Shown here piece by piece: positions 19,418 through 31,662 of a DNA stretch of 64,000 nucleotides. How positions within the stretch are numbered: position 1 is the stretch's first letter; each line of letters starts with the position of its first letter. The translations under genes were made by a program, and so were the position numbers. Origin of the DNA: Tsukamurella sp. PLM1 (GTDB lineage: Bacteria > Actinomycetota > Actinomycetes > Mycobacteriales > Mycobacteriaceae); NCBI RefSeq assembly GCF_023168325.1, contig NZ_AP025688.1, forward strand, positions 1,860,001 through 1,924,000. The letters run 5' to 3'. The notes beneath the pieces are model-generated. The model worked only from the letters and a program-made list of their open reading frames with translations. It searched no databases and was not told where the DNA came from.

Positions 19418-19717
19418 ATGGCAACTGATTACGACGCGCCGCGGCGCTCCGAGGCGGACGAGATCTCGGAGGATTCGCTGGAGGAGCTCAAGGCCCGCCG
19501 CAACGAGGGCCAGTCCGGCACGGTCGATGTCGACGAGGGCGAGACGGCCGAGTCGTTCGAGCTCCCCGGTGCGGACCTGTCCGGTGAGGAACTGAGTGTC
19601 CGGGTGGTGCCGAAGCAGGCTGACGAGTTCACCTGTACCAGCTGCTTCCTGGTGTACCACCGCAGCCGGCTGGCCGACCCGAACAGCGGCGAGCTGATCT
19701 GCATCGACTGCGCCTGA
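19418..19717 (+). CDS. DUF4193 small acidic zinc-ribbon protein
   Basis: The 99-residue protein is strongly acidic in its first two thirds and ends in a four-cysteine ribbon, CTSC-(about 20 residues)-CIDC, a likely zinc site. This is the actinobacterial DUF4193 family (Rv2699c), always found near dut and sigA and highly expressed, but of unknown function. It starts at ATG 19418 behind a purine-rich region, with its own promoter and leader hairpin. Confidence 0.85.
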   Translation: MATDYDAPRRSEADEISEDSLEELKARRNEGQSGTVDVDEGETAESFELPGADLSGEELSVRVVPKQADEFTCTSCFLVYHRSRLADPNSGELICIDCA

Positions 19718-19771
19718 CGGCGCGTGCCCACGCGGCGGGACCGGTTCCCGCCGGCCCGCGGCGACTCGCTC

Positions 19772-20263
19772 TCAGCCGAGCGTGGTCGCGGCGGGGATCC
19801 GGGCGAGCATCTCCTCGGGACGCCGGGTGGAGATCATCCAGTACGGCGTCGGATCGTCGGGGTCGTCGAGGACCACCACGATCATCGTCTTGATCCAGCC
19901 ACGGTGGTACACGAACGCGGCGGGGTCGAGCTGTCGGCCGAGCGCGGTGCTCTTGGCCTCGGCCGGAACGGCCGCGGCCCGCGACACCAGTTCCAGCGGC
20001 AGGTGCGCGTTACCGGCCCACAGCTCACCGTCGCGCACCCCGACCGAGCCGCGGCCCATCGACCACAGCAGCACCGCGATCACCGCGATCACGATGACGA
20101 ACGCACCGATCATCCAGGTTGCCCAGTTCGCCGCGAGAGTGATCTCGAAGCAGATCAGGCCCGCCACGACGGCGCCCGCGAGCCACCAGTACCACGGCAC
20201 TGTCAGCCGTTCGAAGTACCCGGTCCCGGCGTTCGAGGTCTTCACTGTTCGATCGTGTGCCAC
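19772..20263 (-). CDS. DUF3093 membrane protein
   Basis: The 163-residue protein has two N-terminal transmembrane helices (about residues 23-45 and 48-70: [18 protein letters not shown] and [18 protein letters not shown]) followed by a soluble beta-rich domain with [15 protein letters not shown] and [12 protein letters not shown]. This is DUF3093 (Rv2698), conserved beside dut in mycolata. It is divergent from dut by 23 bases. No function is established. Confidence 0.85.
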   Translation of the reverse strand: MAHDRTVKTSNAGTGYFERLTVPWYWWLAGAVVAGLICFEITLAANWATWMIGAFVIVIAVIAVLLWSMGRGSVGVRDGELWAGNAHLPLELVSRAAAVPAEAKSTALGRQLDPAAFVYHRGWIKTMIVVVLDDPDDPTPYWMISTRRPEEMLARIPAATTLG

Positions 20264-20286
20264 CCCACCAGCGTAGTCTGCAACGC

Positions 20287-20748
20287 ATGGTCAGCCAGAT
20301 ACCCCTACTGCGGCTCGACGAGGGCCTGCCACTTCCCCAGCGCGCACACCCCGGCGACGCGGGCGTGGACCTGTACTCGTCCATCGACGTGCGGCTCGAA
20401 CCGGGCGCGCGCACTCTGATCCCCACGGGCGTGGCACTCGCGCTTCCGTACGGCACCGTCGGGCTGATCCATCCGCGGTCGGGGCTCGCCGCGAAGCACG
20501 GCATCACCGTCGTGAACACCCCCGGCACGGTCGACGCGGGCTACCGCGGCGAGATCAAGGTGTGCCTGCTCAACACCGACCGCGAGGCCGCGGTCGAGAT
20601 CAAGCGCGGCGACCGCATCGCCCAGCTGCTCGTCCAGCGCGTGGAGCTGCCCGACTTCAAGGAGGTCTCGTTCCTGGACGAGACGGACCGCGGCACCGGC
20701 GGCTACGGTTCGTCGGGCGGGCACGCCAGCCTCGAGCCGTCCCAGTAG
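20287..20748 (+). CDS. dut: Deoxyuridine 5'-triphosphate nucleotidohydrolase
   Basis: dUTPase converts dUTP to dUMP and pyrophosphate, keeping uracil out of DNA and feeding dTMP synthesis. All five trimeric dUTPase motifs are present in the 153-residue protein: [10 protein letters not shown], the motif-2 segment [11 protein letters not shown], motif 3 [13 protein letters not shown] with the catalytic aspartate, motif 4 [11 protein letters not shown] and the C-terminal arm [13 protein letters not shown] 20287 gives the usual N-terminus. The DUF3710 gene follows 59 bases downstream. Confidence 0.96.
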   Translation: MVSQIPLLRLDEGLPLPQRAHPGDAGVDLYSSIDVRLEPGARTLIPTGVALALPYGTVGLIHPRSGLAAKHGITVVNTPGTVDAGYRGEIKVCLLNTDREAAVEIKRGDRIAQLLVQRVELPDFKEVSFLDETDRGTGGYGSSGGHASLEPSQ

Positions 20749-20807
20749 TCGAGCGCCGATCTTCCGCGCCCCAGTCATCCGCCCCCACGAATCAAGGAGC
20801 ACCACTC

Positions 20808-21635
20808 ATGGCCTTCGGCCGCCGCAAGTCCGGTAAGCAGCGCAGCAGCGCGAGCGTCGACCCGTACGCCTCGATCGGGCAGCCCGAGCACCACACCGCC
20901 CCCGCGCCGCCGGAGGAGGACGAGGTGCAGGAGCTCGGCACCGGTGCCGGCCCGTACGACCTGGCGGCCCTCGAGGACACCGAGGGCATGGAGGAGGGGC
21001 GCCTCGATCTCGGCTCGATCATCCTCGCGATGCCGCCCGAGTCGCAGCTGCAGGTCGAGATGAGTCCCGAGGGCGCCCCGGTCGGCGTCCACCTCGACAC
21101 CCCCGCCGGCCGCGTCACGCCCGGCGTCTTCGCCGCGCCGCGCTCGGGCAACCAGTGGCGCGAGGTGGTCACCGAGCTCGCGGACTCGCTGCGCGAGAAC
21201 GGCGCCCAGGTCACGATCGAGGACGGTCACTGGGGCCGCGAGGTGGTGGGTACGCAGCCCGACGGCGTTCTCCGCTTCATCGGTGTCGACGGTCCGCGGT
21301 GGATGGTCCGGTTCGTCGTCGCCTCGCCGCTCGAGACCGCGGATCAGGCCGCTCAGATCGCGCGCGCGATGCTGGCCGAGACCGTGATCCGCCGCGGCAC
21401 CGACCCGCGTCCGCCTCGCGACCACCTCGAGATCGAACTCCCCGCCGAGCTGGTGCAGCAGCTGCAGCAGGCGATGGCGGCGCAGGCACAGCAGCAGGAG
21501 CAGGCCGCAGCGGCGATCGCCGCGCAGGTCGCGCAGCGTGCCGCAGCCGACGGGCCCGCGGCCCTGCGGCAGAGCAACCAGGACCGGCTCACGCAGGGCT
21601 CGGCCCTGTCTCGGCTCAACCAGCAGCAGAAGTAA
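20808..21635 (+). CDS. DUF3710 protein
   Basis: This 275-residue soluble protein has a basic N-terminus (MAFGRRKSGKQRSS), an acidic linker and a conserved core (SQLQVEMSPEGAPVGVHLDTP, QWREVVTELADSLRENGAQV, RFIGVDGPRWMVRFVV). It ends with a glutamine/alanine-rich coiled-coil tail from about residue 220. It matches the DUF3710 family (Rv2696c), always next to dut; its function is unknown. AAGGAG precedes the start. Its last 20 bases overlap the convergent hydrolase gene. Confidence 0.85.
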   Translation: MAFGRRKSGKQRSSASVDPYASIGQPEHHTAPAPPEEDEVQELGTGAGPYDLAALEDTEGMEEGRLDLGSIILAMPPESQLQVEMSPEGAPVGVHLDTPAGRVTPGVFAAPRSGNQWREVVTELADSLRENGAQVTIEDGHWGREVVGTQPDGVLRFIGVDGPRWMVRFVVASPLETADQAAQIARAMLAETVIRRGTDPRPPRDHLEIELPAELVQQLQQAMAAQAQQQEQAAAAIAAQVAQRAAADGPAALRQSNQDRLTQGSALSRLNQQQK

Positions 21636-22309
21636 GGCCGTCGAGCCCGGCCCGGCCCAGCACGGCCGGGTCGGGGCCAAGGTCCTGCAGATCCACGACC
21701 ACGGTGCGCGCCCCGGGGATCGCCCCACGCGCGCGCCGTGCCCACCGGGTGGATCAGGTCACCGTCGGCGCCCACGACGACGGTGCGCGCCCTGAGCCCG
21801 GCCAGCGCGGCCTCCGTCGGCGCGACGTAGCCCGCCGCCTCGCGCAGCGCGGCCGCGAGGAACGAGCCGTGCGCGGCCCACGACCGGGTCAGCTCCCGCG
21901 CCAGCCAGGCGGGGCTGCCGGCCCGCATCCGCGCGATCGCCTCCGCGGCGCCGAGGTCGTCGACGGTGCCGGCGGTGACGCTCGCGGAGAGCGCGGCCGG
22001 CGTGTCCGGTCCCGCGGGGCCGGACCACGGCGGCAGCGTGAGCACCAGCGCCACCTCCGCGTCCGGGTTCTCGAGCGCCCAGCTCGCGGCCACGGCCGAG
22101 CCCAGCGACACACCGCAGGCCAGCAGCGGACCTCTCGACGCGGCCGCGTCGAGCGCGGCGCGGTACCCGGCCACCACCGAGGGTGGCATCGCGTCGACGG
22201 CCACGGTGCGCGCGCAGCGCTCCGCGAGCGGAGCGAACGCGCGCCGCACGAAGTCGGCGTCGGACCCGGACCCGGGCAGGAGCACTGCGGTGTGCGCGGC
22301 GAACTGCAT
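21616..22309 (-). CDS. Alpha/beta hydrolase-like protein (Rv2695-type)
   Basis: About 230 residues. The N-terminus FAAHTAVLLPGSGSDADFVRRAF, the nucleophile-elbow-like ACGVSLGSAVAA (serine in GVSLG), and VVVGADGDLIHPVGTARAW near the end (acid and histidine) fit a small alpha/beta hydrolase. It sits where Rv2695 lies in Mycobacterium. An indel near 21728 shifts the last 35 residues (IPGARTVVVDLQDLGPDP); here one extra G best explains it. The end at 21616 lies inside the 3' end of the DUF3710 gene. Its substrate is unknown. Confidence 0.72.
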
Positions 22310-22337
22310 GGCACGAGCATGCCAGTAGGGTGGTCGG

Positions 22338-23039
22338 GTGACGGATGGTGCTGAACAGGACGCCCGGGCGGCGGCGCGCGAGACCGCCGAGCCCTCTCAA
22401 GGAGCAGGTGCTCGAGCAGATGGGCGGCTGGCAGGGCATGGTGTACTCGGCCCTGCCCGTGGTGGCATTCGTACCGGCCAACGCGGTCTGGGGCTCACGG
22501 GCGGCGCGATCGCGGCGCTGGCGGTCGCCGCGATCGTCGCGGTGGTCCGGATCGCCACGAGGTCGTCGATCCAGCCCGCGATCTCGGGATTCTTCGGGGT
22601 CGCGGTGTGCGTGGTGATCGCGATGCTCGTCGGCGGCAACGGCAAGGGCTACTTCCTCTACGGCATCGTGATGCAGGCCGTGTTCGCGGTCGCGTTCGCA
22701 GTGTCCCTGCTCGTTCGGCGGCCGCTCGTGGGCGTGCTGTGGCACCTGTTCTCCGAGCGCAAGCAGGACGCGGACGGCGCCGCGCCGGACGCCGGAGCGG
22801 CGGCGGGCCAGCACGACTGGCGCGCGGACCGGCGCCAGTACCGGGCGTTCGCCTGGCTGACGGTCCTGTGGTTCGTCATGTTCGTGGTCCGCTTCGGCGT
22901 CCAGTACTACCTGTACGTGGGCGACAACGTGGGTGGGCTCGGCGTGGCCCGGATCCTCATGGGCTGGCCCATGTTCGCGGTCGGCGTGCTGATCACCTTC
23001 CTCGTGGCGCGGAGGCTCACGCATGCTCACGGTGAGTGA
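22338..23039 (+). CDS. DUF3159 integral membrane protein
   Basis: The core [38 protein letters not shown] followed by about five more helices ([48 protein letters not shown] and others) matches DUF3159 (Rv2693c-like). Two compensating indels, near 22365 and 22497, put the conserved N-terminal segment in a different frame from both ends. The second is one missing G in a run. Start GTG 22338. It overlaps the following methyltransferase by 17 bases, so they are probably co-translated. Confidence 0.78.
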   Translation: MTDGAEQDARAAARETAEPSQGAGARADGRLAGHGVLGPARGGIRTGQRGLGLTGGAIAALAVAAIVAVVRIATRSSIQPAISGFFGVAVCVVIAMLVGGNGKGYFLYGIVMQAVFAVAFAVSLLVRRPLVGVLWHLFSERKQDADGAAPDAGAAAGQHDWRADRRQYRAFAWLTVLWFVMFVVRFGVQYYLYVGDNVGGLGVARILMGWPMFAVGVLITFLVARRLTHAHGE

Positions 23040-24224
23040 CGCCCTCGAACTGACCTGCGGGGCGCCGGGGCACGGCGGGTTCGTCATCGCCCGGCACGAG
23101 GGTCGTGCGGTGTTCGTGCGCGGCGCGCTGCCGGGGGAGACGGTGCGCGCCCGGGTCACCGAGGTGAAGAAGTCGTACGCCCGCGCGAGCACGATCGACG
23201 TCCTGGAGGCGTCGCCGCACCGGGTGCCCGAGGCGTGCGCCGCGGCCGCCGCCGGTGCCGGTTGTTGCGACCTGACCTTCGCCGATCCCGGTTACCAACG
23301 CGCCCTCAAGGCCGAGGTGCTCGCGGACCTGCTGGTGCGGTTCGGCGGGTTCGCCCCCGGCGCACTCGAGGTGCCCGTCGAGCCGCTCTCGAACGCCCCG
23401 GTCACCGGGTGGCGGCACCGCGCGCGGCTGGTGGCCGACGGTGCCGGCCGGCTCGGCCAGCACGCCTTCCGCAGCGACGCCGCGGTCGTCGCGCCGTGCG
23501 CGCAGCTGCCGATCGCGCTCGTCGACCTCGCGAACGACCTGCGCGCCGAACCCGGCACCGAGGTGGCGCTCGTCCTCGACGACGTCGGTGCGGCGCATGC
23601 CGCGGTACCGGCGCGGCGCGGCCGGCCCGTTCAGGTCCTCGCGGGCGAGGCGCTCGCCGAGTACCGCGTCGGTGCGCGGGCCTGGCGGGTCCCCGTCGGC
23701 GGGTTCTGGCAGGCGCATCGCGACGCGGCGACCCGCTACTGCGCGGACGTGGCCGCTGCGGTCCGCGCGCACGGCGGCGAAGGACATGCCTGGGACCTGT
23801 ACGGCGGCGCGGGAGTGTTCGCGGCGACGCTCGCCGATGAGGGGTGCACCGTCGATGTGGTGGAGACGTCGGGCGGCGCGATCGCCGCGGGCAAGCAGGC
23901 CCTCGGCGACCTCGCCCCGGTGCGCTTCCACCGCGGCGAGGTCGCCGCGCGGCTGAGGGGCTGCGCGCACCGTCGGTGGTGGTCCTCGACCCGCCCCGCA
24001 CGGGGGCCGGGAAATCCGTCATGGCGGCGGTGGCCCAGGCCGGGCCGCGGGCCGTCGTGCACGTCGGGTGCGACCCGGCGGCGTTCGCGCGCGATCTCGG
24101 CGCGGCCCGGGATGCCGGGTACGCCGTGGCGGGGCTCATGGCGTACGACGCGTTCCCCGGGACGCACCACCTCGAGGCGATCGCGGTGCTGGTGCCCGGG
24201 GTGCAGGACCGGCGCGGCCGGTAA
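23023..24224 (+). CDS. TrmA/RumA-type class I SAM-dependent RNA methyltransferase
   Basis: An N-terminal TRAM (RNA-binding beta-barrel) domain (about residues 1-65, with [26 protein letters not shown]) is followed by a cysteine pair region [15 protein letters not shown], and a Rossmann methyltransferase domain ([30 protein letters not shown], and the catalytic cysteine in [15 protein letters not shown]). This is the uracil-5 methyltransferase superfamily, corresponding to Rv2689c. One G missing at 23956-23959 (ARLRGLRAPS) breaks the frame; repaired length is 400 residues. It ends 40 bases before dxs. The exact RNA target is unknown. Confidence 0.87.
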
Positions 24225-24264
24225 AGTGGGCGAGTACGAATCCCGGAAGGAGCGGCACGGCGGT

Positions 24265-26205
24265 ATGAATCTGCTCAGCAGCATCGATTCCCCGCGCGAC
24301 CTGCGAGGGCTTGACCAGGGGCGGCTCACGGAGCTGGCCGGTCAGATCCGTGACTTCCTCGTGGAGAAGGTCTCGGCGACCGGCGGCCACCTGGGGCCGA
24401 ACCTCGGTGTCGTGGAACTCACGCTCGCGATCCACCGCGTCTTCGATTCGCCGCGCGACCCGATCCTGTTCGACACGGGGCACCAGGCGTACGTGCACAA
24501 GGTGGTCACCGGCCGGCGCGAGATGTTCGACACGCTGCGTCAGGCCGGCGGCCTGTCGGGCTACCCGTGCCGGGCCGAGTCGGAGCACGACTGGGTGGAG
24601 TCCTCGCACGCCTCGGCGGCGCTCAGCTACGCCGACGGCCTGGCCAAGGCGTTCGCCCTGAAAGGCGAGGACCGCACCGTCGTCGCCGTGGTCGGCGACG
24701 GCGCTCTCACCGGGGGCATGTGCTGGGAGGCGCTCAACAACATCGCAGCGTCGGAGCGCCCCGTCGTGATCGTGGTCAACGACAACGGCCGCTCCTACGC
24801 GCCCACGATCGGTGGGCTCGCGACGCACCTGTCCGGCCTGCGCACGCAGCCCGAGTACGAGCGGCTGCTCGGCGAGGCGCGCGCGCGGCTGCGGCGGGTG
24901 CCGGTGGTGGGGGAGCCCGCCTACTCGGTGCTGCACGGCATGAAGGCCGGCATCAAGGACATGGTGAGCCCGCAGGCGCTGTTCGCCGACCTGGGCCTGA
25001 AGTACGTCGGGCCGATCGACGGGCACGACGAGGCGGCCCTCGAAGCGGCGCTGCGGCGCGCCAAGGACTTCGGCGGCCCGGTGGTGGTGCACGCCATCAC
25101 CCGCAAGGGCAACGGCTACGAGCACGCCGAGAATCACGAGGCCGATCAGATGCACGGCATCGGCGTCATCGACCCGGCCACGGGGCTGCCCATCAGCGGG
25201 GCCGGCGGCGGGAGCCAGGACTGGACCTCGGTGTTCTCGGAGGAGCTGATCGCCCACGGCGAGCGGCGCGCCGACGTCGTGGCCATCACCGGTGCCATGG
25301 CGGAGCCGACGGGCGTGGCCGAGTTCGGCCGCAAGTTCCCGGACCGGATCTACGACGTGGGCATCGCCGAGCAGCACGCGCTCACCTCCGCGGCCGGGCT
25401 CGCCCTGGGCGGGATGCACCCGGTGGTCGCGCTGTACTCGACCTTCCTCAATCGCGCGTTCGACCAGTTGCTGATGGATGTGGCGCTGCTGAAGCAGGAC
25501 GTGACGATCGTCCTCGACCGCTCGGGCGTCACCGGCCCCGACGGCGCGTCCCACCACGGCATGTGGGACCTGTCGCTCGCCGCGATCGTGCCCGGTCTGC
25601 GGGCCGCCGTCCCGCGGGACGCGGCGCGGCTGCGCGAGGAGTTCGCCGAGGCCCTCGACGTCGCCGACGCGCCCACTCTGATCCGTTATCCCAAGGGCGG
25701 GGTGCCGGCCGATCTCGATGCCGTGCGCCGCCTGCCCGACGGTGCCGATGTGCTCGTCGGCGCGGGGCCGGCCGACGTGCTCATCGTGGCCGTGGGGCCG
25801 TTCGCGCACACCGCGGTGGACGTGGCCGGGCGCCTGCGCGATCAGGGGATCGCCGCCACCGTCGTGGATCCGCGCTGGGTGCTGCCGGTTCCCGCGTCCG
25901 TGGTCGACCTGGCCCGCGCGCACCACCTCGTCGTGACGCTCGAGGACAGCGGCGTCGCCGGCGGCGTGGGCGCGGCTGTGACCGCAGCCCTGCAGCGAGA
26001 GGAGGTCGACGTGCCCACCCGCGTGCTGGGCATCGAGCAGCGCTTCCTCGACCACGCGTCGCGCGGCCAGATCCTCTCCGAGCTGGGGCTGACCCCGTCG
26101 GAGATCGCGTTCCGCATCACCGGCTGGGTCACGGCGTGCACCCCGGCTGCGGTCCCCACGACCAACGGCGCCGTGGCACCGGAACAGGTCCGCGGGCTCC
26201 GCTGA
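24265..26205 (+). CDS. dxs: 1-deoxy-D-xylulose-5-phosphate synthase
   Basis: Dxs condenses pyruvate and glyceraldehyde 3-phosphate with thiamine diphosphate, the first step of the MEP isoprenoid pathway. The intact 646-residue protein has [17 protein letters not shown], the ThDP motif [16 protein letters not shown], the catalytic glutamate region [17 protein letters not shown], and YPKGGVP in the third domain, all in usual order. ATG 24265 has GGAAGGAG upstream. In mycolata this pathway feeds decaprenyl phosphate for arabinan synthesis, which fits aftC in the same block. Confidence 0.96.
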   Translation: MNLLSSIDSPRDLRGLDQGRLTELAGQIRDFLVEKVSATGGHLGPNLGVVELTLAIHRVFDSPRDPILFDTGHQAYVHKVVTGRREMFDTLRQAGGLSGYPCRAESEHDWVESSHASAALSYADGLAKAFALKGEDRTVVAVVGDGALTGGMCWEALNNIAASERPVVIVVNDNGRSYAPTIGGLATHLSGLRTQPEYERLLGEARARLRRVPVVGEPAYSVLHGMKAGIKDMVSPQALFADLGLKYVGPIDGHDEAALEAALRRAKDFGGPVVVHAITRKGNGYEHAENHEADQMHGIGVIDPATGLPISGAGGGSQDWTSVFSEELIAHGERRADVVAITGAMAEPTGVAEFGRKFPDRIYDVGIAEQHALTSAAGLALGGMHPVVALYSTFLNRAFDQLLMDVALLKQDVTIVLDRSGVTGPDGASHHGMWDLSLAAIVPGLRAAVPRDAARLREEFAEALDVADAPTLIRYPKGGVPADLDAVRRLPDGADVLVGAGPADVLIVAVGPFAHTAVDVAGRLRDQGIAATVVDPRWVLPVPASVVDLARAHHLVVTLEDSGVAGGVGAAVTAALQREEVDVPTRVLGIEQRFLDHASRGQILSELGLTPSEIAFRITGWVTACTPAAVPTTNGAVAPEQVRGLR

Positions 26206-26209
26206 GCCC

Positions 26210-27428
26210 CTAAGCCGAGGCCAGGGCCGCGGCGACGGCGGGCACCGTCAGGCGGCGCTGCCAGGCGCGGGCACCGGACCCGGCCAGGGCGTCGTCGACT
26301 CGCGTGACGCCGGACGCCGTACCCTCCCAGCACAGCTGCCGCACCGCGTCGGTGGGCAGCAGGTTCTCGACCGGCACGGACACCTCGTCGGAGATCTCCG
26401 CGAGGGCCGCTCGGACCCGGGCCAGACGGTCCGCCGCCTCGGGATTGACCGCGCCCATCGGTTCGCGGCGGGGGTGCCGTTGCGCGGGCCGTGCTGGGGC
26501 GGCAGGTCGGCGTCGGGGAGCGCGTTCGCGCGGTGGATCGCGCCGAGCCAGCGCTTGGCCGAGCGCTTCATCCGGGGGCCGCCGAACACCGGCAGGGCGG
26601 TCAGCTCCGCCTCGGTCGTGGGGTTCTTCGCGGCGGCGTTGACGATCGCGGCGTCGGGCAGGGTTCGTCCGGGCGCGACGTTGCGCTGCTCGGCCATCTC
26701 GTCCCGGGCCAGCCACAGTTCGCGGGCGCGGCCCAGTTGCCGGCGGGTGCGCAGCGCGCTGATCCCGGAGAGGCGCCGCCAAGGGTCGGGCTTCGGTGCC
26801 GGGTCGGGGCGGGTCCGCTCGTATTCGAACTCCTCCAGCGCCCAGTCGAGCTTGCCGGCCTCGCCGAGGCGTTCGTACGCCTCATCGCGCAGGTCCACGA
26901 GTACCTCCACGTCGAGCGCGGCGTAGTTGAGCCACTCGTGCGGCAGGGGACGGGTGCTCCAGTCGGCGGCGCCGTGGCCCTTGGCCAGCGCGTACCCGGT
27001 GAACTCCGACGTCATCGCCGCGAGGTTCACCCGCGGCTCGCCCAGCAGGCGCCCGGCGAGCTCCGTGTCGAACAGCTCGTCGCAGACGAACCCGTCGTCC
27101 CGCAGGCAGGGCAGGTCCTGGTCGGCGGCGTGCAGCACCCACTCGACGCCGCGCAGGGCGGCGATCACCGGGCCAGGCCCTCGGGCTCGAGGATCGGGTC
27201 GAGGAGGAACAGTCCGGACCCGGTCCGTTTGATCTGGATCAGGTAGGCCCGCGACGAGTAGGTGAAGCCGGAAGCGCGCTCGGTGTCGAGGGCGACGGGT
27301 CCGCTGCCGCGCCGCAGCGCCGCAGCGCATTCGGCGAACTGGTCGATCGTGGTGAGGGGTTCGGGGACGCCCTCCGTCGGTTCCGTGAGCGGGATTCCCG
27401 GGACCTGCTCCGGTACGGCCTTGGACAC
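26210..27428 (-). CDS. rnd: Ribonuclease D (3'-5' exoribonuclease with HRDC domain)
   Basis: The DEDDy exonuclease domain shows PVALDTERASGFTYSSRAYLIQI (Exo I Asp-x-Glu), WVLHAADQDLPCL (Exo II Asp) and WLNYAALDVEVLVDL (Exo III Tyr and Asp), acting in tRNA and RNA 3' trimming. An HRDC-like C-terminal domain follows (RRQLGRARELWLARDEMAEQR ... KNPTTEAELTALPVF). Two one-base losses, near 27176 and 26465, break the frame; repaired length is 406 residues. GTG 27428 lies 10 bases after the DUF3000 stop, as in Mycobacterium (Rv2680-Rv2681), so they share an operon. Confidence 0.88.
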
Positions 27429-27438
27429 GCGCCGCGGC

Positions 27439-28052
27439 CTACGAGCCGAGGCGGGTGACACCCGCGGGCGGCAGGCCGGCCGCCATCTCCAACACCGAGC
27501 AGAACGCTTCGACGTGCCCCGACAGGTCCTCGCCGAGCGGCGTCCAGGACGCGCGCAGCTCCAGCTGGTGCGCGCGCGGGGCCCGCGATGTCGCCGTAGC
27601 GGACCGAGGCGGTGGCGGTGACGGTGCCGCCCAGCGCGGTCACCTCGGCCTCGCTCTGCGAGGGCATCGGTCAGCCAGCTCCACGCGACCTCGGGCAGGA
27701 GGGGATCGGACGCGAGCGACTCGTCGACCTCGGACTGCACGTAGGCCACGAGCCGCATCAGTCCGTTCCAGGCCTCGTGGCCGTGCGGGTCGTACAGCAG
27801 GATGAGGCGACCGAAGGTCTCACCGTCGGAGTACTCGGGGACCGGCTCGGTCTCGGCGGCGCGGACCTCGGCGCCGAGCGCGTAGCTGTAGGGGGCCAGC
27901 CGCTGCGGCGGCCGGATGCTGCCGATCTCGATCTCGGGCCGCACCGTCGCCGTGTGCAGCGACTCGACCGCGACCCGGAACGGCTCCGGGTCGCCGCCGC
28001 GCTGCGACGCGGAGCGGCCCGCCTCGTCGTCACCCGTACCTGGTTGGCTCAC
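27439..28052 (-). CDS. DUF3000 protein
   Basis: About 203-205 residues after repair. The core PFRVAVESLHTATVRPEIEIGSIRPPQRLAPYSYALGAEV and PHGHEAWNGLMRLVAYVQSEVDE, with SEAEVTALGGTVTATASVRYGDI and HQLELRASWTPLGEDL further on, is diagnostic of DUF3000 (Rv2680). Frame breaks lie near 27660 and 27560, each of 1-2 bases. The start is GTG 28052. Function unknown; always coupled to RNase D and divergent from hemE. Confidence 0.82.
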
Positions 28053-28147
28053 AAATCGTGACCGTAGCGCGTCCGGTGGTGCGTACCGGGGAGGCGCGCC
28101 GCAGGCAGCGGCCGTCCTGAGCGACCGACATGACATGATCGTTGACG

Positions 28148-29216
28148 ATGAGTGATACAACCGAGCCGACCCGTGACGACGTCACCGCGTATCCGCTGCT
28201 CGCCGCCGCATCGGGACGGACGCCCTCCCGGCGCCCGGTGTGGTTCATGCGGCAGGCGGGGCGTTCGCTGCCCGAGTACCGCAAGGTGCGCGAGGGGATC
28301 GGCATGCTGCAGTCCTGCTTCCGGCCCGACTTGGTCTGCGAGATCACGCTGCAGCCGGTGCGGCGGCACCGCACCGATGCGGCGATCCTGTTCTCCGACA
28401 TCGTGGTGCCGCTCAAGGCCGCCGGGATCGACCTGGACATCGTCAGCGGCATCGGGCCGGTGATCGAGCAGCCCGTCCGGGACGCCGCGGCGGTCGCCGC
28501 GATGCCGGCGCTCGTTCCCGAGCAGGTGGAGCCCGTCGCCGAGGCGGTGCGCATGCTGCGCGGCGAGCTGCCCGCGGGCGTCGCGCTGATCGGTTTCGCC
28601 GGTGCGCCGTTCACCCTCGCCTCGTACCTCGTCGAGGGGGGCCCGAGCCGCAACCACGAGCGCACCAAGGCGCTGATGTACTCGGACCCGCAGACCTGGC
28701 ACGCGCTGCTCGACAAGCTGGCCGACATCGCGATCGTCTTCCTGCGCGCGCAGGCCGGCGCCGGAGCACAGGCGTTCCAGTTGTTCGACTCGTGGGCGGG
28801 TGCGCTGTCGCTCGTCGACTACCGCGAGTACGTCCAGCCGCATTCGGAGAAGGTGTTCGTGGCGCTGCGCGAGAGCGCGCCGGCCCTGCCCGCGTTCCAC
28901 TTCGGCGTGGGCACCGGCGAACTGCTGGGGGCGATGGCGGACGCCGGCGCCGACGTCGTGGGCGTCGATTGGCGCACCCCGCTCGACGATGCCGCACGGC
29001 GCATCGGGGCCGGAAAGGCGCTGCAGGGCAACCTCGATCCGGCCGTGCTGATGGCCGATCAGGCCACCGTCGAGGCGCAGGTCCGGCGCGTGCTCGCCGA
29101 CGCCGACGCCGCACGGGCGGCGGGGCCACGGGCCACGTCTTCAACCTCGGGCACGGTGTTCTCCCGGCGACGGACCCCGATGTCCTCACCCGCGTCGTCG
29201 ACCTGGTGCACGACCT

Positions 29217-29220
<4 letters not shown>
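28148..29220 (+). CDS. hemE: Uroporphyrinogen decarboxylase
   Basis: HemE decarboxylates uroporphyrinogen III to coproporphyrinogen III. Signatures are [18 protein letters not shown] near residue 28, [29 protein letters not shown] and [27 protein letters not shown]. The C-terminus [19 protein letters not shown] is out of frame because one G is missing near 29125-29129; repaired length is 357 residues. Its TGA overlaps the ATG of hemY (ATGA). hemE-hemY-hemQ is the coproporphyrin-dependent heme cluster of actinobacteria. Confidence 0.95.
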
Positions 29221-30482
<1,262 letters not shown>

Positions 30483-30515
30483 GTCGGTCCCGCGCGCGGG
30501 ACTACGATCGAGACC

Positions 30516-31217
30516 ATGGCCAGACTGGATTACGCAGAGCTCAATTCGACCGTCCGCTACCTGATGTTCTCGGTGTTCGCGATCACGCCGGGCGAACTGG
30601 GTGGCGACGAGGAGCGAGCGGCCGCGGCCACCGAGGCGGAGGCGTTCTTCGCGAAGATCCAGGAGGGCGACCTCGTGGTCCGCGGGGTGTACAACGTGGC
30701 GGGCATGCGGGCCGACGCAGATTTCATGATCTGGTGGCACGCCGAGAAGCTCGAGGATCTGCAGGCCGCGTACAACGAATTCCGTCGCGGCACGGCGCTG
30801 GGGCGGGCGAGCTCGGCCGTGTGGTCGAACTCGGCGCTGCATCGTCCCGCCGAGTTCAACAAGAGCCACATCCCCGCCTTCCTCGCGGGCGAGGAGCCGG
30901 GCGCGTACATCTGCGTGTACCCGTTCGTCCGCAGCCTCGAGTGGTACCTACTGCCCGACGACGAGCGCCGCCAGATGCTGGCCGACCACGGCCGCAAGGC
31001 GCGGACGTACCCCGACGTGCGGGCGAACACCGTGCCCGCGTTCGCGCTGGGCGACTACGAGTGGCTGCTCGCGTTCGAGGCGCCCGAGATGCACCGCATC
31101 GTGGACCTCATGCGCGACCTGCGGTACACCGAAGCCCGCCTGCACACCCGCGAGGAGACGCCCTTCTTCTCGGGTCCGCGAACGGACGTGCGCGCGCTCG
31201 TCACCGCCCTGCCGTGA
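30516..31217 (+). CDS. hemQ: Coproheme decarboxylase HemQ
   Basis: HemQ (ChdC) converts coproheme to heme b with peroxide, the last step of the coproporphyrin pathway. The 233-residue chlorite-dismutase-fold protein begins [53 protein letters not shown] and [25 protein letters not shown] are typical of the actinobacterial type, including the substrate-binding tyrosine in YPFVRS. It is intact and co-directional with hemE and hemY. Confidence 0.93.
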   Translation: MARLDYAELNSTVRYLMFSVFAITPGELGGDEERAAAATEAEAFFAKIQEGDLVVRGVYNVAGMRADADFMIWWHAEKLEDLQAAYNEFRRGTALGRASSAVWSNSALHRPAEFNKSHIPAFLAGEEPGAYICVYPFVRSLEWYLLPDDERRQMLADHGRKARTYPDVRANTVPAFALGDYEWLLAFEAPEMHRIVDLMRDLRYTEARLHTREETPFFSGPRTDVRALVTALP

Positions 31218-31235
31218 CGGCGGGCCGGGCGGGAC

Positions 31236-31652
31236 TCACGCCTCGTCCGGCTCCAGCCGCATGGAGATCGAGTTGATGCAGTAGCGGAGGTCGGTGGGGG
31301 TGTCGTAGCCCTCGCCCTCGAAAACGTGCCCCAGGTGGCTGCCGCAGTTGGCGCAGAGCACCTCGACGCGGCGCATGCCGAGCGAGGTGTCCTCGCGCTC
31401 GATCACTTTGTCGCCGGCGAGCGGGGAGAAGAACGACGGCCACCCGCAGTGCGATTCGAACTTCGAGTCCGAGCGGAACAGCTCCTCGCCGCACGCCCGG
31501 CAGCGGTACACGCCGGCCGTCTTGGTGTCGGTGTACTCGCCCGTGAACGGGGCCTCGGTGCCGGCCTGCCGGAGGACGCGGAATTCGGGCGCCGTGAGGC
31601 GCTGCCGCCACTCCGAGTCGCTCAGGTGGAGTTTGGGTCTGGGCTCGCTCAT
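31236..31652 (-). CDS. msrB: Peptide methionine-R-sulfoxide reductase
   Basis: MsrB repairs methionine-R-sulfoxide in proteins. The 138-residue protein has two zinc CxxC pairs ([11 protein letters not shown] and [13 protein letters not shown]), the substrate motif [11 protein letters not shown] and the catalytic cysteine in [12 protein letters not shown]. The start is ATG 31652. In the raw sequence the upstream aftC frame runs straight into it without a stop, but this comes from a missing base, so I do not read it as a fusion. aftC-msrB adjacency is as in Rv2673-Rv2674. Confidence 0.93.
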   Translation of the reverse strand: MSEPRPKLHLSDSEWRQRLTAPEFRVLRQAGTEAPFTGEYTDTKTAGVYRCRACGEELFRSDSKFESHCGWPSFFSPLAGDKVIEREDTSLGMRRVEVLCANCGSHLGHVFEGEGYDTPTDLRYCINSISMRLEPDEA

Positions 31653-31662
31653 GCCTTCCACG

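Noticed and set aside
22338..23039. The continuous frame from 22338 to 23039 as the true DUF3159 protein
   Set aside because: Its residues 10-50 are replaced by low-complexity sequence, while the conserved DUF3159 N-terminal segment lies in the neighbouring frame between two compensating indels.
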